Part shown: piece by piece, positions 9,101-17,326 of the stretch
Numbering within the stretch: position 1 is the stretch's first letter
Layout of the letters: each line of letters starts with the position of its first letter
NCBI GenBank assembly: GCA_903921785.1
Contig: CAIXRH010000084.1
Location: 1-64,000 of the forward strand
Length of the DNA: 64,000 bases
DNA from: an uncultured Pseudomonadota bacterium
Lineage (GTDB): Bacteria; Myxococcota_A; UBA796; SXON01
Reading direction: 5' to 3'
Notes under the pieces: model-generated
Told to the model about the DNA's origin: nothing
Databases searched by the model: none
Seen by the model: only the letters and a program-made list of their open reading frames with translations
Translations under genes and position numbers: made by a program

Positions 9101-9722
9101 ACTGGACGGCCTCGGCGAGCGGGCGCGCTCCGCCGAACGCGGAGAGGAGCAGGGGCACCTGGGCGACCCCGGCGTCGAGCCAGGGGAGCACGGTGTCGAG
9201 CGCGGCCTGGTGCATGCGCAGGGCGGATCCCGGCTCATCGAGCGCCGTGGCGCCGGGGGACGTGCCGGTCTCCGCGGGGAATTCGCGGAGGAGCCGGGAG
9301 CAGAACCCATGGAAGGTGTGGATCGTGGCGCCGGGGAGGCGATCACGGACCAGGCGCCAGGCCCGCTCCCGCTTCTGCAGGGACCCGCGGGCCGAGGGGG
9401 GCGCGGTGCGTGCGGCCTCGGCCAGCGCGGCCACCATCGCTTCGACCATCGTGCCGCACCGCTCGCGCATCTCGGTGGCGGCGCGCTGGGTGAAGGTGAG
9501 GACGAGCACGGCGTGGGGCGGAGGAGCCTCGCCGCTGCGCTCGATGAGCGTGTGCAGGAGCAGCACATAGCGGGCGGCGAGCGTGGAGGTCTTGCCGGCG
9601 CCGGCGCCCGCGACGACCGCGAGCTCCGCGTCGTGCGCCAGCGCCAGCGACTGCTCCGCGCTGAGCTTCGCGAAAACCGGGGGGCTCCCTGGCTCGGCGC
9701 CCAGCGTGACGGCGGCGCTCAT
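6165..9722 (-). CDS. addA: AddA-like UvrD-family helicase with C-terminal PD-(D/E)XK nuclease
   Basis: ATP-dependent helicase-nuclease subunit for processing double-strand DNA ends before RecA loading. The 1185 residues show superfamily 1 motifs in order: P-loop AGAGAGKTST at 39-48, LTFTQRAATEMRER, DEFQDTD near 420, GDPKQSIYGFRGGD, DNHRSRPEIVDFVN, TIHASKGLEWPVV and FYVACTRARDHLLL. The last 120 residues carry an AddA/RecB-type nuclease (VEGRIDRL, VVDYKT, QLLAYSLA). The ATG at 9722 overlaps the addB stop as ATGA; a longer upstream reading lacks this logic. Together with the next gene it forms an AddAB-type pair; recBCD-type genes are not seen, and recD2 elsewhere in the window is a separate helicase. 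Confidence 0.93.
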   Translation of the reverse strand: MSAAVTLGAEPGSPPVFAKLSAEQSLALAHDAELAVVAGAGAGKTSTLAARYVLLLHTLIERSGEAPPPHAVLVLTFTQRAATEMRERCGTMVEAMVAALAEAARTAPPSARGSLQKRERAWRLVRDRLPGATIHTFHGFCSRLLREFPAETGTSPGATALDEPGSALRMHQAALDTVLPWLDAGVAQVPLLLSAFGGARPLAEAVQSLLGRRGELRETFLRYAATQESDTEILSKYGVNEDVLRERLEEWSALAARVLRATGGAQTDWLTELASVLDAVRAAPSGDPLELSERWRNALGALQNRSGGFRDITHHTSIGKKDLYGATFRTVKAELELVAEHFAQWEEEVLRSGRVPTRHDRTLAEVRHALAGLVLEAERRLVAGFDAAAELDFAEMIARARRAVVEGGLARTLHARHRYVMVDEFQDTDVDQWAIVAAITRAEGPSDRLFVVGDPKQSIYGFRGGDVAVFERARRTMANGCVFADNHRSRPEIVDFVNHAFGSILSRPPGSTALWHVGYDPMKAASARPGGSVVAALAPAGDLGSTEKAAREARWIAQTIRDRVLGATGPWAGTAYADVGQHPKPPIAILVHRRRHLAMFEAALTEAGVPCLVADGSGFWRRPEVLDLVHSLRALATGDPAATVGALRSPLFGVPDRALALLARTGRLPTFAEGAAPAELAGEAELVRAWAAFARLREELPKRSVAGLLEAILAEARAPWVLTLATPDGRAEANVAQLLARADEAASAGVSPEAFARDALDRAADDVREAEAVLPDSGVRVVLLTIHASKGLEWPVVILPQLGSPLRGSAGRERIVLAREDDGGWEFALAVPDLHGPVIGRATPAGLVRARDRVAELELAESRRVFYVACTRARDHLLLVAHEPKKKKTGGEPGSFFDMLGELPPEGLVFRETMEPVDRPAGSDLPARTAADPAGPSAADLAPIPTRTTWVIGASSVERQLRAAGLLAPPAEPAFTPPKEPLPVDTAEPERARVRRAVAIARGLVIHGLLEDECLWEEALAADRWRAEGIAEGLSVGEVREAWPSVLAQLRAMRESPDLLAVLDAKGAAELPMRLDLGGIRVEGRIDRLCRDLAGAHGPAGWMVVDYKTEDPGPAPLETASRHRTQLLAYSLAASRVLAANAQGEVVRAGVLFTRTGTLVRLPDWTEGDRQALVEGLHALAATRT

Positions 9723-12700
9723 TCGGCCTCCGGGGCCGAGAACGGCGTTTGGATCGAGGGGGTGGGCGCGGCGAGCGCGGCGGTGGCCCGCGCTTCGTCC
9801 CATCGGCAGTAGTTGGCGTGGGGGCAGTATTCGCAGCCGGCGAGGCTGGGTTCGGCCACTGTGGGGTGAAAGTGACCGGCGGCGAGCCGCTCGGCCGAGG
9901 CCACCAGCCAGCCGTCGAGCGCGGCGCCGAGGGGGCCCTCCGTCTCGAGGAACTGAACGCGGGAGCCGGCAATCTCCGCCACGAGGTCCCCCGGACCGGC
10001 CCAGGCGCCGCGCTGAACGTCGCCCGGGGCGCGGACGCCGGCGTACCCCGCGAGCACGCGGGGGCGGGCCGCGGTGGCCAGCGCCCGCCCGTAGAGCACC
10101 CCTTGCACCTTGAGCGCGGCCCGGACCTTCTTGACCGGCACCTGTCCGGTCTTGTGGTCGAGGACCAGGAGGGCATCCTCCCTCAGCTCATCCACCCGAT
10201 CGACCCGGCCGGCGAGCTTCAGCGGCCCTAGCGAGAACCTCAGCTTCTGCTCCACGGCCACGACGGTCGTCGGCGGCGCCGCGGCCTCCTGGTCGAGCCA
10301 GCTCCGCAAGAGCCCGGCCTGACCTCCATCGACGAGCCCGGACGCCCACTCCCGTATCACCCACGCCCGTTGCGACGGTCGGAGCCGCTTGATCTCGTCG
10401 TTCGTTTCGACGGCGGCGTGGGTGGCCTCGGCCAAGAGCCGGGCGAGGGTCTGGCGCTTGGACGGGTCTTGCTCCTGCAAGGAGGGGATCCCGTTGGCGA
10501 TCGCGGCGAGGAGGAAGTTCTGGAGGACCTCGTGGAGCAGCGAGCCGTGGGCCATGGGGGGCAGGTCGGGGTCCCACGCCTCCTCCTCCTCCACCCCCAG
10601 CACCTGCCCATAGAAGAACCGGGCGGGGCAGGCGAGGAACGTCTCGAACGCGGTGACCGGGATGGCGCCGGAGCGGGGTGGGGCGCCGGTTTCCCCATCC
10701 CAGACGCCGAACGTGGAGCCCCGACGGGCGAGCAGCGGGGCGGCGCGTGCTTCGAGGTCCTCCCCGAGCATGGCGAGCCACGGCGGGGCGCCGAGCCGCG
10801 CGGCGTGCCTCGCCCACTCGGCCACGCCGTACCGACCCTCCGGGGACTGGGCGACGACCACCCGATCCCGAAGGGGGCCCGACGCGGTACGCACCGCGAG
10901 CAGCTCCTCCACCACGGGCGAAGGCAGCACGAATTTCCGCCCGCGCATGCGCGGCCAGCTCAGGTGCAGCTCATTCCCGGGGGTGTTGAGCGCGTTGCGC
11001 AGCGCGGAGCCGAGGAGGTACCGGGCCTGGGCCACCGAGTCGGTGAGCTCGAGGGCCTCGCGGCAGCCGGCGTCGTACACCCAGTCATCTACCTGGGCGG
11101 CCGGGAAGTCCTCCGCCAGGAGGCCGCCGATGAACGAGACAGGGGGGTGCACGCCCCGCAGCTCCAGCATGCCCACGACGGGCACCGCACCTTCGCGGCC
11201 GCGCCCCTCCCGCACCGTGGCGGCGGCGAGGCGATCGAGGAGCAGCTCGGTGAGCGCGGCCGCGCTGAGCTCCACTCGCGCGGCGAAGACCGCCTCGCTC
11301 AGCGACTCGGCAGCTTCGAGCACCTTCTCGGCGCCGGAGGCGCTCTGCTCTCCCGGGCGGCTCCCTGCGCCCGCGCCTGCCAAGCTGGCGGCGAACGAGG
11401 GGGCGGCGGCGATGGCCCCGGGGGTGGCGGGCGGAGCCTCGTCGGCGCGCACGAGTCTCCAGGCCACGGCCAACGCGCGCAACGCGGCAACCCAGGTCGG
11501 CGCGTCCGCCGCTTCGGCGAGCGCGCGGAGCGGGGCGAGCGCGGCGGTGAGCGCCGGCGCAGCGTCGGGTGCGAGCTCCGCGAGGCGCTCGGCCCAGGCG
11601 GCGCCTGGCGCCCGGGTGAGGCCGGCTTCCCGAGCGAGGCGGGCGAGGCGGAAGCCGACGGTGGGGGAGGGGGCTCCGGCGACGGATGTATCAAGTGCTT
11701 CAGATGTATCCGCTGGCTCCGTTGGCTCGGCGCTGCCCGCAGGCAGGATGAGCGCCCCGGGGGCGTCGGCCAGGGCATCGAGCACCAAGATCGGGTCGGA
11801 GAGCCGGGCGGAGGCGCGCAGCGCGCCGGCGAGGGCGCGGGCTCCCGGACGCGCAAGCAGCGGCTCCCCGCGCGACACCTCGAACGGCACCCCGACCTCC
11901 CCGAAGATGCGCCGCACCAGCCCGGTGTAGGTAGGCAACCCGGGGAAGGCGACACAGAGATCGGAGGCGGGGGTGCCGCGATGGAGGCGCTCGCGGACGG
12001 CGTGGGCGATCGCCCGCACCTCGCTCTCCGGATCGGGCCAGCTCGTGAGGTGCAGCCCTTCGGCTTCGGCTTCGGCGGGGGTGCCCCAGACATCCGTCGG
12101 GTCGGCCCGTTCGATGGCCGCGAAAAGCGGGCCCTGGGCCGCGCCCCGGGCATACTCGGCGCCGGCGACGACCACATCCGCGCCGTACTCGGCGATGAGC
12201 CCCTCGAAACAGGCGCGTCGGGCGCGGGCAGTGGCGGTGAGGGTGGGGGACACCCGCTCCCCTTCCTCGGGGACCCCAAAGTAGCGGCCCTCGGCGGACT
12301 CCCCGGACACCAGCCCGCATTCGAAGCTGATCACGACGTGGGTGCCGGCGGCGGCCCAGGCTCGGGCGAGCGCCACGAGCACGGACCGATCCAGCGGCGG
12401 GGGGTTCAGCACGTCGTCGATCACGACCAGGCCGGTGCGACGGAGCCAGTGCAGGAGCGGCTGGGAGGGGGCCTCCAGCGCCCCGATGAGGGCATGGAGG
12501 GCCGAATGGCGGGTGCGCCGGGCGCCATCGGCATCGAGGGCGGTGGCCAGGGTGCGCAGCCAGGGCTCCAGCCGGGCGCCCCGAGGCCCGGGGAGCGTGG
12601 GACGATCCGCCGCCTCCCATGCGGTGAACGCGCGTGCCAGGTGGGGCGCGGCGCGGGCCGGGGTACCTGCGCCGCGGAGCCAATCGGGCGGCTCCGCCGC

Positions 12701-12997
12701 CAACGCCGCGACCACGCGCGGCACGATCGCCCCCTCGGACCAGATCGCCCGCCCGCCGACGTAGCGCCCGGCGAGGCGCGCCTCGAGCTCCGCGAACGTG
12801 GCGACCTCCGGCGGGAAGCTCGCTTCGTGGCGGTACTGGACGAACTCCTCCTCCACCACCCGCTTCTTCCGCGCCGAGTCGGTGACGAAGAGGAAGTTGG
12901 GCCGCCCGAGCGGATCGGTGCCCGAGTAGGATTCGACACGGAGGGCCCGCCGACGGCGATCGCGGGTGCGCCCGAGCAGGAGGGTGATGGTCGCCAC
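9719..12997 (-). CDS. addB: AddB-like helicase/nuclease subunit with Fe-S cluster motif
   Basis: Partner of AddA in the recombinational-repair helicase-nuclease. The 1092-residue protein starts ITLLLGRTRDRRRR where AddB has its nucleotide-binding-like segment (the canonical P-loop is not clear). It ends in a RecB-like nuclease: TAFETFLACPARFFYG (near 785), GSLLHEVLQNFL, LAGRVDRVDEL, LVLDHKTGQ and a terminal CEYCPHANYC cluster (about 1053-1062). One early Cys plus three late Cys is the AddB-type 4Fe-4S arrangement. A short Asp-Thr-Ser segment, PADTSEALDTSVAG (about 428-441), resembles the linkers of local lipoproteins and uses atypical GATACA codons. First gene of the pair; its start faces the sdpR operators across 141 nt. 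Confidence 0.88.
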   Translation of the reverse strand: MATITLLLGRTRDRRRRALRVESYSGTDPLGRPNFLFVTDSARKKRVVEEEFVQYRHEASFPPEVATFAELEARLAGRYVGGRAIWSEGAIVPRVVAALAAEPPDWLRGAGTPARAAPHLARAFTAWEAADRPTLPGPRGARLEPWLRTLATALDADGARRTRHSALHALIGALEAPSQPLLHWLRRTGLVVIDDVLNPPPLDRSVLVALARAWAAAGTHVVISFECGLVSGESAEGRYFGVPEEGERVSPTLTATARARRACFEGLIAEYGADVVVAGAEYARGAAQGPLFAAIERADPTDVWGTPAEAEAEGLHLTSWPDPESEVRAIAHAVRERLHRGTPASDLCVAFPGLPTYTGLVRRIFGEVGVPFEVSRGEPLLARPGARALAGALRASARLSDPILVLDALADAPGALILPAGSAEPTEPADTSEALDTSVAGAPSPTVGFRLARLAREAGLTRAPGAAWAERLAELAPDAAPALTAALAPLRALAEAADAPTWVAALRALAVAWRLVRADEAPPATPGAIAAAPSFAASLAGAGAGSRPGEQSASGAEKVLEAAESLSEAVFAARVELSAAALTELLLDRLAAATVREGRGREGAVPVVGMLELRGVHPPVSFIGGLLAEDFPAAQVDDWVYDAGCREALELTDSVAQARYLLGSALRNALNTPGNELHLSWPRMRGRKFVLPSPVVEELLAVRTASGPLRDRVVVAQSPEGRYGVAEWARHAARLGAPPWLAMLGEDLEARAAPLLARRGSTFGVWDGETGAPPRSGAIPVTAFETFLACPARFFYGQVLGVEEEEAWDPDLPPMAHGSLLHEVLQNFLLAAIANGIPSLQEQDPSKRQTLARLLAEATHAAVETNDEIKRLRPSQRAWVIREWASGLVDGGQAGLLRSWLDQEAAAPPTTVVAVEQKLRFSLGPLKLAGRVDRVDELREDALLVLDHKTGQVPVKKVRAALKVQGVLYGRALATAARPRVLAGYAGVRAPGDVQRGAWAGPGDLVAEIAGSRVQFLETEGPLGAALDGWLVASAERLAAGHFHPTVAEPSLAGCEYCPHANYCRWDEARATAALAAPTPSIQTPFSAPEAE

Positions 12998-13063
12998 CCC
13001 CGTCCGCTAACCGGAGCGATCTGGGCGACAGGCCAAAAAATGGCTGGATCAGGCACGAGCTCC

Positions 13064-13085
13064 TATTTCGTTCATCACCGAAATA
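13064..13085. promoter_or_regulatory. palindromic operator, distal copy
   Basis: A 22-bp near-palindrome with perfect 7-bp arms TATTTCG and CGAAATA around 8 nt. A second copy begins exactly 51 bp downstream. The site lies in the 141-nt divergent region between addB and sdpR. Inferred as a binding site for the ArsR-family regulator encoded downstream. Confidence 0.55.
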
Positions 13086-13114
13086 CTCCTTGCCGTGCGA
13101 CACCGCGGCGCCTA

Positions 13115-13136
13115 TAGTTCGGTCGCTGCCGAAATA
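13115..13136. promoter_or_regulatory. palindromic operator, proximal copy, at the sdpR start
   Basis: Second 22-bp copy, arms TAGTTCGG and CCGAAATA; the inner core TTCGG-N6-CCGAA (13118-13133) is a perfect palindrome. It ends 2 nt before the sdpR ATG, so repressor binding here should block transcription initiation. ArsR-family repressors typically bind such 12-2-12-like inverted repeats at their own promoters. Confidence 0.6.
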
Positions 13137-13138
13137 GT

Positions 13139-13420
13139 ATGGCCCTCACCGACCTCTTCACCGCCCTCGCCGACCCCACGCGCCGCGAAATTCTCGCCCT
13201 CCTCCGGGAAGGCGACTTGAGCGCCGGGGAGATCGCCGAGCGATTCCCGTTGGCGAAGAGCACGTTGAGTGGACATTTCTCGGTGCTCCGGGACGCGGGG
13301 CTCGTCGTGAGCGAGCGCCAGGGCACCCGGATCGTGTACTCGGTCAACCAGTCCGCACTCGAAGAGGGGCTGGAGCTCGTGCTCCGGCTGCTCGGGCCGC
13401 GGGCGATGGAGGAAAAATGA
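13139..13420 (+). CDS. sdpR: ArsR-family transcriptional repressor, SdpR-like
   Basis: A 93-residue winged-helix repressor: TALADPTRREILALLREGDLSA is the classic ArsR N-terminal segment, the recognition helix is FPLAKSTLSGHFSVLRDAGL, and the wing is ERQGTRIVYSV. It lacks the metal-binding ELCVCDL motif, consistent with the non-metal SdpR branch. Four-nt overlap (ATGA) with the SdpI-like gene reproduces the Bacillus sdpRI operon logic, in which the membrane immunity protein sequesters the repressor. The two palindromes upstream are the probable autoregulatory sites. Confidence 0.88.
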   Translation: MALTDLFTALADPTRREILALLREGDLSAGEIAERFPLAKSTLSGHFSVLRDAGLVVSERQGTRIVYSVNQSALEEGLELVLRLLGPRAMEEK

Positions 13421-14070
13421 AGGGCATTTCTGTGCTCCCGTGGCTGCTCGTCGCGGGGATGTGGGGTGCGGCCGCCTGGCTCTGGCGGAGCGCCCCGGAG
13501 AGCATGCCGGTGCATTGGAACCTCGCCGGCGAGCCCGATCGGTGGGGCGGCCGTGCGGAAGGGCTCCTGGGCCTGCCGGCGATCCTCACGGTGTTGCTCG
13601 TCGGGTTCCAGGGGATCCCGCGGCTGGATCCGGGGCGGAACAACTGGGCGCAGATGCGCGGCGCGTGGAGCGGCTTCCAGGTCGCGTTCGTGCTGTTCAT
13701 GGCGGGCGTGTACGCCGCCGCGCTCGGGGCGTTCCCCATGCCGGAGACCCTGCCTTGGTTGCTGGGCGGGCTCTTCGTGGCGCTCGGCGCCGTGATGGGG
13801 AAGATCCGCCCCAACTTCTTCTTCGGCATCCGCACACCGTGGACGCTCACCAGCAAGCGGGCGTGGACGCGTACCCACCGCCTCGGCGGCTTCGTGTTCA
13901 TCGCCGTGGGGCTCGTGGGCATCGTCGCGGGGCTCCTCGTCCCGCCGGCGGCGCTGATCGTGGACGTCGGGGGCATCCTGCTCGGGTCCGCGGCGCTCGC
14001 CGTGTACTCGTGGCGGGTTTGGCTCGCCGACCCGGACCGGATCGAGCCGGCGGGGACGCGCCCGGAATGA
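13417..14070 (+). CDS. sdpI: SdpI-family integral membrane protein
   Basis: 217 residues with about six hydrophobic segments. The N-terminal part has the family (DUF1648-like) feature of a Pro-His-Trp-Asn/Gly motif after the first helix (MPVHWNLAGEPDRWG). The SdpI core has GIRTPWTLTSKRAWTRTHRLGG, an almost exact match to the conserved cytoplasmic loop of the family. In Bacillus SdpI gives immunity to the SdpC toxin and transduces the signal to SdpR; no sdpC-like gene is visible here, so the signal is unknown. Translation is coupled to sdpR. Confidence 0.9.
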   Translation: MKGISVLPWLLVAGMWGAAAWLWRSAPESMPVHWNLAGEPDRWGGRAEGLLGLPAILTVLLVGFQGIPRLDPGRNNWAQMRGAWSGFQVAFVLFMAGVYAAALGAFPMPETLPWLLGGLFVALGAVMGKIRPNFFFGIRTPWTLTSKRAWTRTHRLGGFVFIAVGLVGIVAGLLVPPAALIVDVGGILLGSAALAVYSWRVWLADPDRIEPAGTRPE

Positions 14071-14199
14071 CAGGAGGGCTCGGCGGCGACCTGCACCGGA
14101 GCGCTGACCGGGTCTTGAAGCTCGACCGCGCGCTCGTTGTCGGTGGGTTGAAGCGCCGAGGGTGGGGATGCGCCTCGTGATTGTGAATAAGGCGCCGCG

Positions 14200-17100
14200 G
14201 TGACCCGCCCGCTCTCCGTCCTCTTCGCGCTCGTCCTTGGCTGTAACGGCTCAGGGGGCCCCGCCGTCGACGCGTCCGATTCTGCGGAGACGCGTGATAC
14301 ACGCGATACATCCGACAGCGGCAGCGCGACACCCGGACGCGTGCGGATCACCGAAGGGATGACCGACAACGAGGACACCCTCGAGGATGCGGCGGGAGAG
14401 ACACCCGATTGGATCGAGCTGTACAACCCGGGCCCGTCTGCGGTGGACCTCGGCGGGTGGACGCTGATGGACGGGGACCACACGGCGGTGCTGGAGGCCG
14501 GCGAGCTCCCGCCCGGCGGCTTCGTGGTGGTGTTCGCATCGGGAGAGGCCTCGACGGCGACGGAGCGACATCTGCCCTTCAAGCTCTCGGATGAGGGGGC
14601 TGTCGTCCGGCTCCTTGCTCCCGACGGGGTGGTGGTGGACGAGCTGGTCGTCCCGGCGCTGCGGGAGGACACCTCCTGGGGGCCTGAGCAGCCGGTGGCG
14701 GAGACGGTCGTGGTGGACGTGGGGAGCGCTGCGGTGGCCTCCGGTGCGCCGCCGGAGGGGTGGACCACCCCGACGTTCGACGATTCTTCCTGGAGTCCGG
14801 TGACCCTCGGCGTCGGCTTCGATGGGGCAATCGCCAGCGGTGACCCCACGAATGTGGCCCTCGGCCAGCCCACGACGCAGAGCTCCGACGGCTACGGGTA
14901 CACCGGGGCCCAGGCCGTGGACGGGGAGCCGAGCACCTTCTCCCACACCGGCGACGCCGACCTCGCCCCGTGGTGGGCGGTTGATCTCGGGGGCACCTGG
15001 TCGATCGACGAGATCTCGATCTACAACCGTGCGGACTGTTGCGGCGATCGGCTCTACAACCTCACCGTGCGTGTCATAGACGCGACGGGTGCCGAGGTCT
15101 GGGCTTCGGATGTTCTCAATCCCGTCGTCGAGGGCGCCACGCCGGGCTCGCCGGGGAGCGTGCTCCTCGCCGCTCCCCCGACGCCGGTCGTGGGGAGCGC
15201 GGTGCGCGTCGAGAAGACCGCGGTTAACGGGGCGTACAGCAGCGAGTGGATGTCGTTGGGGGAGGTGGAGGTCCGGGCGGTCGCGGCCGCTCCGTACGGC
15301 TCGTGGATCACCAGCGACGTCGGGGACCTGGTCGGCGACGCCACGCTCGCGGTCCGGGTGCCGATCGACGTGGACGAAGCTCCCGATCGGGCTCGGCTCG
15401 ACCTACGGTACGACGACGGCGTGCGGGTGTGGCTGGACGGGGAGCTGCTCCTGGAGGCCAACGCGGGCGACGGGGCGGCGCTCGGAGAGCACCCGGGTAC
15501 CGCGCTGGAGAGCTTCTCCCTCGACGCTTCGGCCTTCACCGCGGGGAGCCACGTCCTGGCGTTTGAGATTCAAAACGTGGCGATCGGCGATGACGATCTG
15601 CTGCTGGTCCCCACGCTCACCCTCCAGCGGTTTGATACATCTGATACACCGGCGATGTTCGCGGTCGCCACGCCCGGGGAGCCGAATGGCTCGGGCGTGG
15701 ACGGGCTGGTGGAGGCGCCGATCGCCGCTCCGGAGCGCGGCTTCTTCGACGCTCCGACCGAGGTGACGCTGACCGCGCCCACCCCCGGGAGCACGTTGGT
15801 CTACACCCTGGACGGCAGCGCCCCGACGGCCGACCACGGGCGTCGGGTCGAGCCCGGCGACGTGTCCGCCGTCGCGAGCACGACCGTCCCGATCACGACG
15901 ACGTCGCTGGTGCGCGCGGTGGCGCTTCGCGAGGGTTGGGCGGACTCGGACGTCGTGACCGACACGTACCTCTTCCTGGACGACGTGATCGCCCAACCGG
16001 CCCTGCCTGCGGGGCTCCCCGCCACGTGGGACGGGATCTCCGAGGCCCCATACGCGGGTAACTACGAGATGGACCCCGAAGTGGTGGACGACCCCGCCTA
16101 CCACGACGACCTGCTGGCCGGGCTCCGGGAGATCCCCACGCTCTCGGTGGTGATGGACCCCGCGGACCTCTGGGACAGCGCCACGGGCTTGTACATCAAC
16201 AGCGCCGAACGGGGCGATCAATGGGAGAAGCCGGCGTCGGTGGAGCTCATCCTCCCAGACGGCACGACCGGCTTCTCGGAGACCTGCGGCATCCGGGTCC
16301 ATGGGTACGGGTGGCGGTATCACAGCTCCACGCTCAAACACTCCTTCCGGCTCGAGTTCTCGGACAAGTACGGCCCCTCGAAGCTGCACTACCCGCTCTT
16401 TGCCGACTCCCCGGTGGAGCGCTTCGACAGCGTCGTGCTCCGCGCGGGCGGCAGCAAGACCTGGCTCGACTTCCGTGACCCGGCCAACGCCCAGTATCTC
16501 CACGATGCGTTCGCCCGCGACACCGCCCGGGACATGGGCAAGCTGGACGGGCACGCAACCTACGTTCACCTGTACCTCAACGGCCTCTACTGGGGGCTGT
16601 ACAACCCGGTGGAGCGCCCAGAAGCCGGGTTCGGAGAGGAGTATCTGGGGGGCGACGATGACGAGTACGACGCCATCAACCGGCGCACGACCACCAACGA
16701 GGCCATCGATGGTACCCTCGACGCCTACCTGGAGCTCCTCGCCCGCGCGGACGCGGACCTCTCCACGCCCGAGGGGCTGGCGTCGGTCGAAGACATGCTG
16801 GATCTGGATGATCTCATCGACTACATGCTGATCCATCAGTACATGACCAATCGCGATGGGCCGTGCTGCTTCGAGAGCAACAACATGCGCGGGCTCCGGC
16901 GTCGGGCGGAGGGGGAGCAGTTCCGCTTCTTCGTGTGGGACATGGAGTACTCCCTCTGGGATGCCACGGACGACACCAACGTGGACATCGACGTGGCCGG
17001 CTCCATCTCGCACGTCTACACCCGGCTCCGGCAGAATCCGGACTTTCGCGCTCGCTTCGCAGCTCGGGCGCGGATGCACCTCACGGGCGACGGCGCGCTC

Positions 17101-17316
17101 ACACCGGCTGCGGCTGAAGCCCGCTACGCCGCCCGCGCCGAAGAGATCTTCGATCCTCTGGTCGCTGAGTCCGCCCGCTGGGGGGACACCTACCGGGCCA
17201 CTCCCTACACGCGCGACGTTGAGTGGCAGGCCGAGTACGATCGGCTGATGACGGAGTATTTCCCCCGCCGCACGGACGAGCTGATCGCCCAGCTCACGGC
17301 GGCGGGGTTGTACTGA
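14200..17316 (+). CDS. CotH kinase-fold multidomain lipoprotein
   Basis: A 1038-residue surface lipoprotein. GTG start; signal sequence ends in the lipobox LVLGC; an Asp/Thr/Ser linker follows (about 25-45). Domains in order: lamin-tail domain (about 48-160, with DWIELYNPG and LGGWTL); an F5/8 type C (discoidin) domain (about 220-360, with QAVDGEPST and WWAVDLGG); a chitobiase/beta-hexosaminidase C-terminal domain (about 518-590, LVYTLDGSAPT); and a CotH kinase domain (about 640-980, with GIRVHGYGWRYHS, LYLNGLYWGLYNPVERP and FFVWDMEYSLWD). Spore-coat CotH is a protein kinase; in non-spore formers the domain is common in secreted proteins with unproven targets. Two Asp-Thr stretches use GATACA codons unlike the rest of the gene. 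Confidence 0.87.
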   Translation: MTRPLSVLFALVLGCNGSGGPAVDASDSAETRDTRDTSDSGSATPGRVRITEGMTDNEDTLEDAAGETPDWIELYNPGPSAVDLGGWTLMDGDHTAVLEAGELPPGGFVVVFASGEASTATERHLPFKLSDEGAVVRLLAPDGVVVDELVVPALREDTSWGPEQPVAETVVVDVGSAAVASGAPPEGWTTPTFDDSSWSPVTLGVGFDGAIASGDPTNVALGQPTTQSSDGYGYTGAQAVDGEPSTFSHTGDADLAPWWAVDLGGTWSIDEISIYNRADCCGDRLYNLTVRVIDATGAEVWASDVLNPVVEGATPGSPGSVLLAAPPTPVVGSAVRVEKTAVNGAYSSEWMSLGEVEVRAVAAAPYGSWITSDVGDLVGDATLAVRVPIDVDEAPDRARLDLRYDDGVRVWLDGELLLEANAGDGAALGEHPGTALESFSLDASAFTAGSHVLAFEIQNVAIGDDDLLLVPTLTLQRFDTSDTPAMFAVATPGEPNGSGVDGLVEAPIAAPERGFFDAPTEVTLTAPTPGSTLVYTLDGSAPTADHGRRVEPGDVSAVASTTVPITTTSLVRAVALREGWADSDVVTDTYLFLDDVIAQPALPAGLPATWDGISEAPYAGNYEMDPEVVDDPAYHDDLLAGLREIPTLSVVMDPADLWDSATGLYINSAERGDQWEKPASVELILPDGTTGFSETCGIRVHGYGWRYHSSTLKHSFRLEFSDKYGPSKLHYPLFADSPVERFDSVVLRAGGSKTWLDFRDPANAQYLHDAFARDTARDMGKLDGHATYVHLYLNGLYWGLYNPVERPEAGFGEEYLGGDDDEYDAINRRTTTNEAIDGTLDAYLELLARADADLSTPEGLASVEDMLDLDDLIDYMLIHQYMTNRDGPCCFESNNMRGLRRRAEGEQFRFFVWDMEYSLWDATDDTNVDIDVAGSISHVYTRLRQNPDFRARFAARARMHLTGDGALTPAAAEARYAARAEEIFDPLVAESARWGDTYRATPYTRDVEWQAEYDRLMTEYFPRRTDELIAQLTAAGLY

Positions 17317-17326
17317 GGGGTGGGCC

